Numbered from the stretch's first letter, positions 10,091 through 19,663 are shown. The stretch: DNA of 33,991 bases from Nemertoderma westbladi (GCA_032718475.1 JAUCBJ010000555.1:1-33991), one strand, 5' to 3'. The notes: generated from the sequence alone by a model not told the origin. Translations and numbers: made by a program.

Positions 10091-11365
10091 TTGCTATTAA
10101 ATCGCATCAGGGATCCTATTGAGAGACTGCTACGTGGAAATCAGAATGGGTTCCGTAAAGGTCGTGGGACCATGGAGCCCATTTTGGCACTTAGAAGGAT
10201 AATTGAAGAGTTATCAAAAAAGAAAGACAGGCATCTGGCTGTTATCTTTGTTGACTTCTTCAAGGCCTTTGATTCAGTCTCTCGCTCACGTATGTTCAGC
10301 ATACTTTCATTATATGGGATTCCTGATGAAATTATTGCAGCAATCAGATCAGTATACGATGGTTCGACAACATTTGTGTCTACTGTTGACGGTGACACAG
10401 AACCATTTGAAGTGTTATGGGGCGTCCTCCAAGGAGACACACTTGCACCATTCTTGTTCATTATTGTGGTTGACTATGTTCTACGCATGTCCTTAGATCA
10501 TCATAATGATGATGGGGTGATGATAACTCCACCTACTGGCTCCAGAAGTCGAGGAAATCCTGCCAAGTACCTAACTGATCTAGACTTTGCTGATGACTTA
10601 GGAGTACTCTCAGAATCATTAGAGGGAGCCCAGCGGCTCCTCAGCTCATTAGAACATGCTGCTTCTAGTGTTGGTCTTTTTATTAACTCCAGAAAGACCA
10701 AAATTCTGACAGTTAACTTTGAAAGTCCTCAGCAAGTCTCTGATCGGATGAGCATAAGCTCAAAGGATGGTATGCTTGAGCATGTGGACGACTTCTGTTA
10801 CCTGGGATCATGGATCCGGAAGTCAGGTGAGGACCTTCGAATACGTAAGGGAAAGGCATGGGCAGCCTTGAATAGGCTTTCCAGGATTTGGAAGTCACCT
10901 AGAATTAATCGGAAACTCAAGGTCCGATTATTTAGAGCAGCAGTAGTTCCAGTACTCCTCTACGGGAGTCCATGCTGGGCTCTAACTGCTGAGGACACCA
11001 AATCTCTGGATGGCACATTCACAAGAATGCTACGCCGGGTACATTGTGTCAAGTACAATGCACACATCTCCAACCAGACACTATATAACATTGGAGGTGT
11101 CTCAATGGTTCCCCCAAGCTTGACACTAGAACAAAATCGCCTCCGCTTTGCAGGACATTGCTTTCGCCGTGAGGACCAGCCAGTGCATAATCTTGTACTT
11201 TGGCAACCTCATGGAGTGAATAAGCATGGTGGACAGCCCATGACTTTCTTGAGACGCATCTTAAAGGACACTGGCCTTAAAGATGCGGATGATCTAGCAA
11301 ATGTCATGGGTGATAGGGAGTTGTGGCGGTGCAATTTTGTTGACAAGCCGGCACAGCATTCTTAA
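10031..11365 (+). CDS. Chimeric open frame: relic C-terminus fused to LINE A reverse transcriptase
   Basis: The frame is open from after a TAA at 10028-10030 to the stop at 11363-11365. The first 20 or so codons belong to the C-terminus of the 8590-10090 relic, ending near WRGN-like RGNSAMWL. From about 10091 the frame is LINE copy A. The LINE part shows the RT palm: GNQNGFRKGR, motif A FVDFFKAFDS (about 10245), QGDTLAPF (about 10430) and the catalytic FADDLGVLS (about 10579). A thumb and C-terminal region follow with LRRVHC and AGHCFRRED. It lacks the apurinic endonuclease and the N-terminal RT part, so it cannot act as a full LINE protein. No ATG starts the fusion near its 5' end; the earliest ATG is within the relic-derived part. 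It is probably chance continuity rather than a working gene. Confidence 0.6.
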   Translation, partial: NHLPFQWLSVSLCRGNSAMWLLLNRIRDPIERLLRGNQNGFRKGRGTMEPILALRRIIEELSKKKDRHLAVIFVDFFKAFDSVSRSRMFSILSLYGIPDEIIAAIRSVYDGSTTFVSTVDGDTEPFEVLWGVLQGDTLAPFLFIIVVDYVLRMSLDHHNDDGVMITPPTGSRSRGNPAKYLTDLDFADDLGVLSESLEGAQRLLSSLEHAASSVGLFINSRKTKILTVNFESPQQVSDRMSISSKDGMLEHVDDFCYLGSWIRKSGEDLRIRKGKAWAALNRLSRIWKSPRINRKLKVRLFRAAVVPVLLYGSPCWALTAEDTKSLDGTFTRMLRRVHCVKYNAHISNQTLYNIGGVSMVPPSLTLEQNRLRFAGHCFRREDQPVHNLVLWQPHGVNKHGGQPMTFLRRILKDTGLKDADDLANVMGDRELWRCNFVDKPAQHS

Positions 11366-11411
11366 AAATGCAGCTGCAATGCAGCATGCCGATCCTAGTA
11401 GTACTAGTAGT
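10091..11411 (+). mobile_element. LINE copy A, 5'-truncated
   Basis: Homologous to LINE copy C from about 26393 onward, with few differences, so it is a young copy. It is 5'-truncated in the reverse transcriptase, as is usual for target-primed reverse transcription. It ends in a TAG-rich tail (GATCCTAGTAGTACTAGTAG) at about 11411. No convincing target duplication could be read. The element lies exactly in the 3' end of the older relic at 8590-10090. Confidence 0.9.
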
Positions 11412-11797
11412 GAGCGCAAAAATCAGTAACATTTATTATTGTAGTTATTTTTCTGGTCTGTTTGTGACTTGCGCTTTAGACATATTGTTATATTCTCAAT
11501 TAGTAGGTTACCAAACTGTATATATCGTATATAATTACTCTGTAACAGAAATGGTGAGAAGGGTCTTACAGGAAGTAACACATGTTTAGGTCGAGCAACG
11601 TACCGGTATATTTAGTATAACGTGGTTATGTTTGTTTATTGTTTTTTTTAAGAATTTTCTATTTAAATTGGTGTTGGTAGTACATTTCATTCAAAATATC
11701 TAATCATTGAGTGTTAATATACGAATTATTATACCTTTAATACGAACTACATATAAAAATCGACTGAATTTGAATAAAATTTAATGTTATAAAGTAG
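11412..11797. other. AT-rich spacer, no recognised gene
   Basis: It lies between the tail of LINE A and the 3' end of the kinase gene. It would contain the kinase 3' untranslated region on the minus strand; I do not see a canonical AATAAA close to the stop on that strand. Confidence 0.5.
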
Positions 11798-12548
11798 TTA
11801 GTGAATTGAGTATTTATCATTTTTAACTTTCTTCTGAGTGAATTCGAATCCATGGTATATCTCATCGTCGTCGTTTGAATGATTAACTTCGCTGTCATTG
11901 AGAATGTTACTATCTGGTTCTTGTTTGCAAAGCTCTTCTTCAAAATATTGGAACTTATTTTCACCCAAAACATCGGGTTCCATTGGTGGTTTTATTTTTT
12001 TGCTTTCGAGTTTCTCGAAGTCTATTCCACAGAAAAAACTGTGAGCTTTAATTTCATTAAGTCCATCTCTTGAGCCAAGTCTGACAGATGGTTCCTTTAT
12101 TAAAAGTTTGGAAATTATATCCTTAATGGAGGATGATGCTGTCATTGGTAACAATTCCCAGTGTGGTTCACTGTTACAAATTGCTTTTTGTAATGAGGTC
12201 GTATGCAGTTCGACGCTCTCATACTTAAACTGGCCGTTGACGGTCTCGGGTACTGGTTCAAATGGAGTAATTCCAGAGATCATGTCGAATATAAGCACAC
12301 CCAAAGACCACCAATCCGAAGCATACCCATACTCATTCCCTCGTGTCTTTTCAGGGCACATGTATGTAATAGTGCCGCACAGGGACCTGGTACGAACTCC
12401 TGGTCCCATACCCTCTTTGGCCAAACCAAAATCTCCCAACATGATGTGGCCTAAGGCATCGAAGAGGATATTCTCTGGCTTGAGATCCCGATAAATAATT
12501 CCATTGTCATGTAAGTATCCAAGCGCGCAAGCTGTTTCCGCACTATAA

Positions 12549-12556
12549 AACCTGGC
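12549..12556. repeat. Left 8-bp target duplication (AACCTGGC)
   Basis: Identical to 13533-13540. It is the left copy of the duplication made when the 976-bp element entered the kinase reading frame. Confidence 0.9.
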
Positions 12557-13532
12557 GGCACTACTATAGCCAAGTTGTTTTTTTATGGATGATGGTTGAC
12601 TGGCATTCGATTGATTGATAGCTCGTACATTTTTTAGATAGCTAGTATTTTTTTTTTAATACATAAGGATTTAATTAAAATTTCAATCTATTTTTTATGC
12701 AGCTTTTACAATACTATATATATAAAATATTAATACATTTTATAGATATTTAATTATTTTAAAATTCTATCTACCTTATGGAATTTATTAGCTACGGTAT
12801 TAGTATGGCCTGTGACCCCACTTTTTGATGAAAAAAACTAGCTAGAAATTTATGATATACTCGCTACATATGTTGGTATTATGTTTGCCCCACTCAAGTT
12901 CTACATTCTGGAACATTTTTCTTGTGTTGCTATGGTAACCAAGTGTTGTAAATAATGATTTATTGAAGGTTAATCGAATATGTTATTTAATGAATATAAC
13001 AATGTAAATTGATTAGTTTTTTGTTTTTGAACTGAATTAAACAGATTTCTATAATTCGCTATTGTTTATTAGTGTTATCAGTTTGCTGAATGGGGCCTCC
13101 CTGTTGTAATTTCGCCACCAAAATTCAGCGAGATGATTCTGTAACAGGTTCTTATTGGTTCCTCTCATGGTTTTTACACGCAAAATTAAGCAATTTTATT
13201 GTACATATATTTTCAAAACTAACATTCTTAAAACGCCTTTTTTTCTCCAAAATGGTAACCATGGCAACTGTCAAATAACATTCTGGAACATCGCAATAGA
13301 TCGTTCTATCTAGTTAGTTTTTTTCAGTTTCGTTAGACTCTATCTAAATAGACTATCTAGTTAGTTTTTTTCATCAAAAAGTGGGGTCACAGGCCATACT
13401 AATACCCTAGCTAGTACTAAATCGAATGTCAGCCAACCATATTCAAGAAAAGATTCCAAAAAAATGCTGTAGAAGGAACTAATTGATTCATCTAAGTTGG
13501 TCAAAAATGGTCACACAAGCTATAGTAGTGCC
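12557..13532. mobile_element. 976-bp non-autonomous DNA transposon, hAT-like by duplication size
   Basis: The ends are perfect 14-bp inverted repeats, GGCACTACTATAGC at 12557-12570 and its complement at 13519-13532. A further imperfect inverted match (containing CATTCGATT) lies about 40-50 bp further in on both sides. The flanking 8-bp duplication AACCTGGC is perfect. An 8-bp duplication is usual for hAT elements and a few other superfamilies; the terminal bases alone do not settle which. It encodes no transposase. It interrupts codon 151 of the kinase and brings an in-frame TAG within 5 codons of the junction on the kinase strand. Confidence 0.9.
12796..13406. mobile_element. Nested 611-bp inverted-repeat MITE
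   Basis: It lies inside the 976-bp element. The ends match as inverted repeats for about 50 bp with one mismatch; the terminal word is GGTATTAGTATGGCC at 12796 and its complement at 13406. The flanks TTAGCTAC and CTAGCTAG agree at 6 of 8 positions, which could be a decayed 8-bp duplication. Inside are two copies of TTCTGGAA, near GGTAACC words in inverted arrangement. It has no coding capacity. Confidence 0.8.
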
Positions 13533-13540
13533 AACCTGGC
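13533..13540. repeat. Right 8-bp target duplication (AACCTGGC)
   Basis: Identical to 12549-12556. On the minus strand it reads GCCAGGTT and completes the kinase codons for Ala149-Arg150 and the start of Phe151. Confidence 0.9.
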
Positions 13541-13984
13541 TTTCCGTTCTGAGAAACGGTTATTTGACAATGCCTGGTGACTAAATAAATCCCCACCGTC
13601 AGCGTATGTCAGCACAAAGTAAACCTTTCTTCTGGTTTGAAAAGCGTAATGTAACTGCACAATAAAGGGATGTTGAATATTCTTCGATAAAGCGTTTCTT
13701 TCGGCGAAGCAAGTTTTCTTGAGTTCATTTGTTTGGTGCGATGCTTGCTCCTTTCCTTCAAAGCTGCAGGACCCCTTACCTACAATCTTCATGGCATAGA
13801 ATTTATTATCGTGTTTATGGCGGACATAGTAAACCACCCCATAACCTCCTTTACCAATACACTTTATTATCTGAAAGTCCGAGGTTTTCGCAACTGGCTG
13901 CCCATCTGCAGTTTTTTGTCTTTTGCTACGAAATAAATTAAACGGACAATTCATGGATATGATATTTGGGCAATATGTTGGCAT

Positions 13985-14767
13985 AATCAAATAAAGTTTT
14001 ATGAGTGGGGTTTATCATACTAAGGGCGTCCACATATACTCCGTAGGGGGACGAGTACCTAGGTTAAAAGAGTTGCCGGAAATTTTGAATGATGTGCACA
14101 TAGCTAGGTATTATTTTTTATGGTATAGCATACGATTTACATTGCTTGTATTTCTTAAAAAGATAGTTGTTTTAATGGAGTAATCAAGTAAATCAATGGA
14201 GTAATGGAGTAGTCTGTTACGGAGTAATAATTTAATTACAGATAATTGCTATTACTTTTTGAACATGTACAGTCTACAATATGTCATTACATTCCATAAT
14301 GGATAACTATGATTTTTCGTTTTTAATTCTGACTGCTCGTGATAAAAAAAAGTATCGCTAATGACTAGCTAGCAATGTTACTTAATATTAATCACAAACT
14401 AAAAGACACAACTCGCTTAAAAGTAAACATTTTAAAAAAATTGTTTTTTTTTCAAAAGCAATAAAAAAACACTATCTAACATCAACTTAAACATCAACCT
14501 TAAATAATAATAAGTTGCGACTAATGATGTTCAATATTAACCAATAAGAAAAGCATTGAAAATGATGATCTCAAAAAATATCAATAAAGGGGTGAGTGTG
14601 GGGTGAGGTGATGTGTGGGTATATAATATATAGGTGGGGTGAGGGCACTTTTAAAGGATAGTTTTGGCGGCAATAAAAAACGCCCGCATCTGTCTCACAC
14701 AGGTAAAAGGGCCCACTATGAATACATCGGTACTATTATAGTATGTATATCCGGTATTACTGTAGTA
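13985..14767. other. AT-rich spacer upstream of the kinase
   Basis: No supported gene. It would contain the kinase promoter or 5' untranslated region, but I see no clear element. A G/T-rich patch lies at about 14590-14645. Confidence 0.5.
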
Positions 14768-15605
14768 CACCATGACCCGTAATATAGTGTCATTTTCTGA
14801 TGACACGGACCCCCCCCCCCCCCCCCCCCCCCCCAATTTTTCTACAGATGATTATCATATTGCTTGAAATTTGAAACACTACTAGTTCAACTCACCGTGG
14901 TTGTTACCATGAAGCCGGAATTTTAGATTTCGCCTTTAAATTTTTTTAATAAGCGTTTTAAAAAAGTGTCTTTTGCGAAATTGCACATCTCCTATCATCG
15001 CCATTCTTCACATTAACCTCGCTTTATAGATATCATTAGAAAGCTTGCGTTCCAAGGATTCCAAATATGCAACAATTGCGGAATTTCGTTGAGAAACAGC
15101 TGAAATATAGGCGTTCGAAGATCGCAAGAATTATTGTTCGCTGCAGGTCACTATCTAATAAATACACAATATTCTGGAACAATTTGTTTATGTATGATTA
15201 GCTACGCAATATAGATATTGTATAGGCATTCCACTGTTGCCAACCAACTCATAAAATAAATAACACGTTCTAGAATTTCGTGTATTTATTAAATAGAATA
15301 AATGGCCTGCAGCGAACGATAATTCTTGCAATCTTTAAACGCCTATATCTCAGCTGTGTCTCAATGAAATTCAGATATTGTTACATATTTGGAATCCTAG
15401 CAAGACAAGCTTTCTATTGATATGAAAAAATTACGTCTAATGGAAGAATGGCTATGATAGGGATGGTGCGATTTCGCAAAAGACACTTTTTTAAAACGCT
15501 TATTAAAAAAATTTAAAGGCGAAATCTAAAATTCCGGCTTCATGGTAACAACCACGGTGAGAGGAACTACAGTAGTTGTGTTTCAAATTTCAAGCAGTAT
15601 GATAA
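14768..15605. mobile_element. Foldback MITE, copy 1, right end missing
   Basis: The left end starts CACCATGACCCGTA right after a TA. It has a run of 25 C at 14810-14834, then a long arm of about 350 bp. The right half is the reverse complement of that arm, around an asymmetric centre near 15170-15290. The right arm stops at about 15605, before the C/G run and terminal bases that copy 2 has. Flanking words TTATAGTATGTAT occur on both sides (about 14736 and 15608). The centre is inverted relative to copy 2, so the two copies lie in opposite orientation. TA at the border suggests a Tc1/mariner-like target, by inference. No coding capacity. Confidence 0.9.
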
Positions 15606-16437
15606 AGTTATAGTATGTATTTCTAAGAACCTCGGTGATTTTATTGGGGTTATTGTTGTCTTTATTGATATTGGTGAATGTTCTGGATCTTCTTCTGATT
15701 CAAATTACTCGATAATTTTTTAGGGTAACTGGTGCTTTTTTAATAACTAGTATTTTTTGAAATTTTAAAATAATAATTTTTTCGGATTTTTGTTATTGGT
15801 AAGATTGTAATCATTAATAGATATTATTTTTTAAGGTAGTAGTGTTTGTTGCGTTTTTTTTTACTAGCTAGCAAGGTATATTTTGAAATTGTATATAAAA
15901 AAACATTTGTAAAAACAATTAGAATTCAAAATAAAATATATTTCGTATTCGTAACACTTTATTGTATTAGCAAATTTAGGCTAATTAACCCAGCAACAAT
16001 AGTAGAGGCTTGGGTAGTTTTGCATTGTAGTTGACCAGGCAATTAAATTTTTATTTGTATTCTTTATTGTAATACAGGTAATGTTAATGTTCTGGAACAT
16101 ATTGTGGACTCATTACATCTTAGTCCTACGAGAAAGTAGTTCAATTGTTCTGATAGACTATGATACTGTACCTACCAATAGGACACCCTATCAGCCTATT
16201 GTATGTAATGTAAGAATACCTTAAGTTATTCAAAATAATTTTATTACTTAATTAGAAGTTTCCTTAATATTTAGTTAATCAATACGATTCCAGAATCAGA
16301 AGTTAATGGTCACCATTACAGAAGTTAGTCGCTACTATTAATGGTACATATTACAGTGCATGCCTTATTACTATTAGTCTTTTTCAGATCACGATTTTAC
16401 TTTATTTTGTATTTTGTTATTGTATTAATGTTGATTA
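15606..16437. other. AT-rich DNA, no recognised gene
   Basis: About 830 bp between the foldback MITE and the IS3EU-like element. Short open frames only, without motifs. It holds one TTCTGGAA palindrome-like word at 16090-16097. Confidence 0.6.
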
Positions 16438-16443
16438 TATAGG
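16438..16443. repeat. Left 6-bp target duplication TATAGG
   Basis: Identical to 20315-20320, directly outside the inverted ends of the IS3EU-like element. Confidence 0.9.
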
Positions 16444-16906
16444 TATGGTGGCACTGAAGGGCCACTTAGGTAATATTTCTTTATATTTTGCTTGAAACGA
16501 ATATTAAGACCAAAAAAGGTCTTAATTTTCTTTTTGCGAACTTTAAGACCAAGTAAAAGGTCTTAAACTTCGTATTACGAACTTTAAGACCAAATAAAAG
16601 GTCGTAATTTTCGTATTACGAACTTTAAGACCAAAAAGTCTTAAACTTCGTATTACGAACTTTAAGACCAAATAAAAGGTCTTAAACTTCGTATTACGAA
16701 CTTTAAGACCAAATAAAAGGTCTTAATTTTCGTATTACGCAGTTTAAGATCATAAAAGGTCTTAAACTTCGTATTACGAACTTTAAGACCAAAAAAGTCT
16801 TAAACTTCGTATTACGAACTTTAAGACCAAATAAAAGGTCTTAAAAACTTTAAGACCGAAAATTTGGATTGGGTAAGTTTCTGAATTTAGTAGAGGGAAA
16901 TTCAAA
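16444..16906. repeat. Left terminal inverted repeat with palindrome array
   Basis: After the terminal 60 bp come about nine units of 37-40 bp. Each unit holds one hairpin of the form TTAAGACC-spacer-GGTCTTAA and one palindrome CGTATTACG between AACTT words. Past the array the inverted match continues through TTTGGATTGG and AGAGGGAAATTCAAA to about 16906. Confidence 0.9.
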
Positions 16907-17258
16907 CAGGTGCCATGATGTCACTGTGGAACTGCAGTGCCATGGCCTTGCGGTACTGTTTTGACTAGAGTATGAGATTGATAGATACATATAATCATGT
17001 ACATGGTAGGTATAGGCCTACAGTATGTGTGCCGAAATTAATGGATTGTACACATCCAACATCACTGAGTCACGAATCAGTTAACATCTGCAGTGAAAGC
17101 TTACAGCTACAACTCTGCCACTGCTCACTGCACAGAAACAAGCAGCAAGCACCTTATCTTACATACACGTCAACAGTCTACAGGTCTAGGCCTATTTAAA
17201 TTGTATTACTACTCTCAGTTACTCAGTACAGCAGTACATTGTGGAATGTGGATTGGTT

Positions 17259-18815
17259 ATGAGTACTTCCAGCTCAAATTCTGGTGACGATTTTCAGCCG
17301 GGAGAAAGCAGAGAAGAGACACAAAATAAAATTTCGTGGAGAGGCAACAAACTTATTCAGGGTATTGTCAGACGAATTAGAGAAAAAAATTCCCGGTATT
17401 ACTACAACAATAAGAAGGCGGAGAGAGCCGTTAAATCAGTTGCTCAGGTAAAACAGGGAGCAGTTGGAAATTCCAACGCGTCATGCACAACACGCCGTGT
17501 AGAGGTCGGGTGGAAGGATTGTTATATTCATAAATCTGAACTTATTCTGCAAACTGTTCGCTTATCCGAAGGTGCGGGAATTCGCATTCTTCCAAAAATT
17601 ACAAAGGGAGAAACCCTGAATGATATACTTGAAAAAGGTATTGATTTGTTCTTTCCTAGTCCTCGAGGTCCGAAAGAGGACTTTACTTTACACTACTTAA
17701 CTGGTCGAATGAAGTTTGTACTGATTTGACACAGACTATTGACGATTATTATATAAAATCTGGTTTGCAGATTGTGAGGTTTTATATCACTACATCTCGA
17801 AAAGGAATGATATCCCCAAAAGCCCCAATGTTAAACCCGGAAGTCCCGATGTTAACCCCGGAAGTTCCGATGATAAACCCAGAAGCCCCGATGATAAACC
17901 CAGAAGTTCTGATGTTAAACTCGGAAGTCCCGATGATAAACCCGGAAGTCCTGATGTTAACCCCGGAAGTCCCGATGATAAACCCAGAAGCCCGATGATA
18001 AACCCGGAAGTTCTGATGTTAAACCCAGAAGCCACAATGTTAAACCCGGAAGTCCCGATGTTAAACCCGGAAGTCCCGATGATAAACCCGGAAGTCCCGA
18101 TGTTAAACTCGGAAGTTCCGATGATAAACCCGGAAGTTCCGATGATAAACCTAGAACCTCCAGAAAATGTTGAGAATTCCATTACGGTTCCCAATTATCA
18201 ACTGAGGCCAAGAGACTTTAAGAATGTCAGTGCTCATTCGCGGTTTGGGTTTGATACTTCCGGCAGTTTCGTGGGATGTGGGGATTTAGGAAATGATCGT
18301 GATATTGCGGAGGAAGATTTTGTTGAAGAAAAACTTTGCATAAATCGAAGCGGTGTGTTGTGAGATATGATAAATTACTTTAAGCAAGAAGGGATTATTG
18401 AAGTTCCAATTAAAGTGGAATTTGTCAATGAAATGGGAGAAGATTTTATGGAGTTTCACGTGAAGCATATACACTATTTTGGCAACGTTTTTTTGAGAGC
18501 TGTGCTGATGGAGAAACCTATAGAGTTCCTGCACTCATGCCGGAACTACAAATAGGCGAATGGCAGAGTATAGGAAGGATCCTCGTTAAAGGCTACAAGG
18601 ACTGTAAAGTTTTCCCAATTATGATGGCACCGGCATTTTTTATTGCTTTGGTCTATGGAGAGTCTGCTCTCAATGAAGATATAATATTAACATCTTTTTC
18701 ACCATATTTGTCCACCTATGAGTCTGCAGTCTTTGAACAAGCTCTGCTCCCTGTGACACTATGTCATTCTATGAGTATTCCAGTTATACACAAAAACATT
18801 GAGCTGTATTTGTAA
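17259..18815 (+). pseudogene. Second transposon gene, HECT-like protein, broken
   Basis: The frame begins at ATG 17259 with a charged N-terminus. A first domain contains VGWKDCY, a GAGIR stretch and LFFPSPRGP (about 17505-17670). A frameshift near 17715 leads to IVRFYITT, then a 7-residue repeat tract (17807-18162) with a one-base deletion. A second conserved part contains YQLRPRD, VEFVNEMGEDF, then after an in-frame TGA (18361-18363) and a frameshift near 18520 IGRILVKGYKD and YGESAL (to 18815). The two-part layout resembles HECT-like or G2E3-like proteins known beside some animal transposons; I infer this from wording, not from a search. The catalytic HECT Cys region is not seen, and the C-terminus seems cut. 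Its function in transposition is unknown. The 3' end overlaps the transposase 3' end by 52 bp. Confidence 0.6.
17807..18162 (+). repeat. 21-bp coding minisatellite, 17 units
   Basis: Seventeen 21-bp units encode heptapeptides of the form Met-(Ile/Leu)-(Asn/Thr/Ser)-Pro-Glu-(Val/Ala)-(Pro/Leu). A one-base deletion in the ninth unit shifts the frame at about 17990. Unit types with Ile-Asn and Leu-Asn are interleaved. The tract sits between the two conserved parts of the second transposon gene, so it is probably a flexible linker that expands by slippage or unequal exchange. Confidence 0.95.
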
Positions 18816-19663
18816 TAACTTAAAGAAACAGTACCGTAAACAGGGAAACACTGTTGATGCAGTTCGTCATTTGGAAAATAAATTCCATTATTAATCATTA
18901 AATTAAAGGTTTCTATCCAAAATTGAGAAAAATTCCACCTCAGATCTCTCCAAAATCGTTCAACTCTGGTGTTGTAAACTGAACTTCCAACTATTATCGG
19001 ATTCTCCTTTCTAGTATCACTACAGTAACTCCTTAGCGTACGATGAACTCGATCGATTGTCCCATTCTCTGTTCCCGCATCTACACGTATCAAGAATGGC
19101 TGCCGATTCTCTTTTTGCAGAAAGTCGAAATAGAGAGTTGACACAACATCAGGATCATTATTGGATGGTAAAACATTCAGCCATATAATTTTCCTGGAAA
19201 ACCCATCAACTGCAGCATGTATAGGGAAACTGTAGGATTTAAATTTGTCATACCCATCTATATGTCAGCAGTACATGGGTCCACCTGAGCCATATGCACC
19301 ACGACGTTGCAACGAGTTCTTTATCCTCATGTCAACACCTTCTGGATCCACATATTTAAGTATATCTCTAGCAGTCTCATGTGGAATATTAATTCCATAT
19401 CGACTTCTCACCCATTTGCGAATCGCCCTGTAGTCACAATTCATACCACCATGTTGAACAAGTTCATCAACTACAGCAGCTACAACTTCTTCCCCACACT
19501 CGTGATATGATCGATTTGTCAGGTTTAATCGCGCCTTATAACGCTTCAATGTCCGCTCTCCAATAGCGACCTTATGGTGAAACTTAAGTACATCCAAAAT
19601 CTCTTGCAGTTGAAAGCCATCATTAAAGTATGTGGTTAAAAGCTGATCGATACCGGTACTCAT
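18764..19663 (-). pseudogene. DDE integrase-like transposase with one in-frame TGA
   Basis: It starts at ATG 19663 and runs 299 codons in a single frame to a stop at 18764, broken only by TGA at 19265-19267 where relatives have Trp. The N-terminus has a helix-turn-helix-like region with FQLQEILDVL and ERTLKRYKARL (residues about 17-47). The rve-type core follows with HIDGYDK (Asp136), DGFSRKIIWLN, DAGTEN (Asp195) and NTRVERFW (Glu235), giving a complete DDE triad. Known role of the family: binds the inverted ends and catalyses DNA strand transfer in the nucleus. Relatives that I recall are some 80 residues longer at the C-terminus, so the 3' end may have been lost in a deletion shared with the convergent gene. 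I think the TGA is a mutation, not recoding. Confidence 0.85.

Larger units (their letters stand above)
11798..13984 (-). pseudogene. AGC protein kinase, p70 S6 kinase-like, split by a transposon
   Basis: Two halves, 13984-13533 and 12548-11798, join in frame to exactly 400 codons once the insertion and one 8-bp duplication are removed. The start is ATG at 13984; an in-frame TAA lies upstream. Seen motifs by residue: glycine loop GKGGYG at 44-49, Lys66 (AMK), Glu95, YRDLKPEN with catalytic Asp172, DFG Asp190, activation-loop RSLCGT near 205-210, MCPE instead of the usual APE, and DWWSLG. A C-terminal tail with KKIKPPMEP and GF-containing hydrophobic motif near residues 382-387 is as in S6K/SGK kinases, but the phosphosite position is Glu. 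Known family role: Ser/Thr phosphorylation downstream of growth signalling in the cytosol. S6K is usually near 500 residues and multi-exon. This copy has no visible intron, so it may be a retrocopy or an intron-poor gene. Apart from the insertion I see no break. Confidence 0.85.

Noticed and set aside
14590-14645. G-quadruplex motif
   Set aside because: Runs of G are present, but the spacings of 7 to about 17 bases are too long for a convincing quadruplex.
14651-14836. Open frame with a poly-glycine start on the minus strand
   Set aside because: The glycines are the C homopolymer of the foldback MITE read in reverse; the rest has no motif.
17790-18194. Glycine- and serine-rich repeat protein on the minus strand
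   Set aside because: It is the antisense of the 21-bp minisatellite; any 21-bp repeat without stops gives a long frame on both strands.
19265-19267. TGA as a recoded or selenocysteine codon in the transposase
   Set aside because: No selenocysteine element is visible, and relatives have Trp here; the neighbouring gene also has ordinary lesions.
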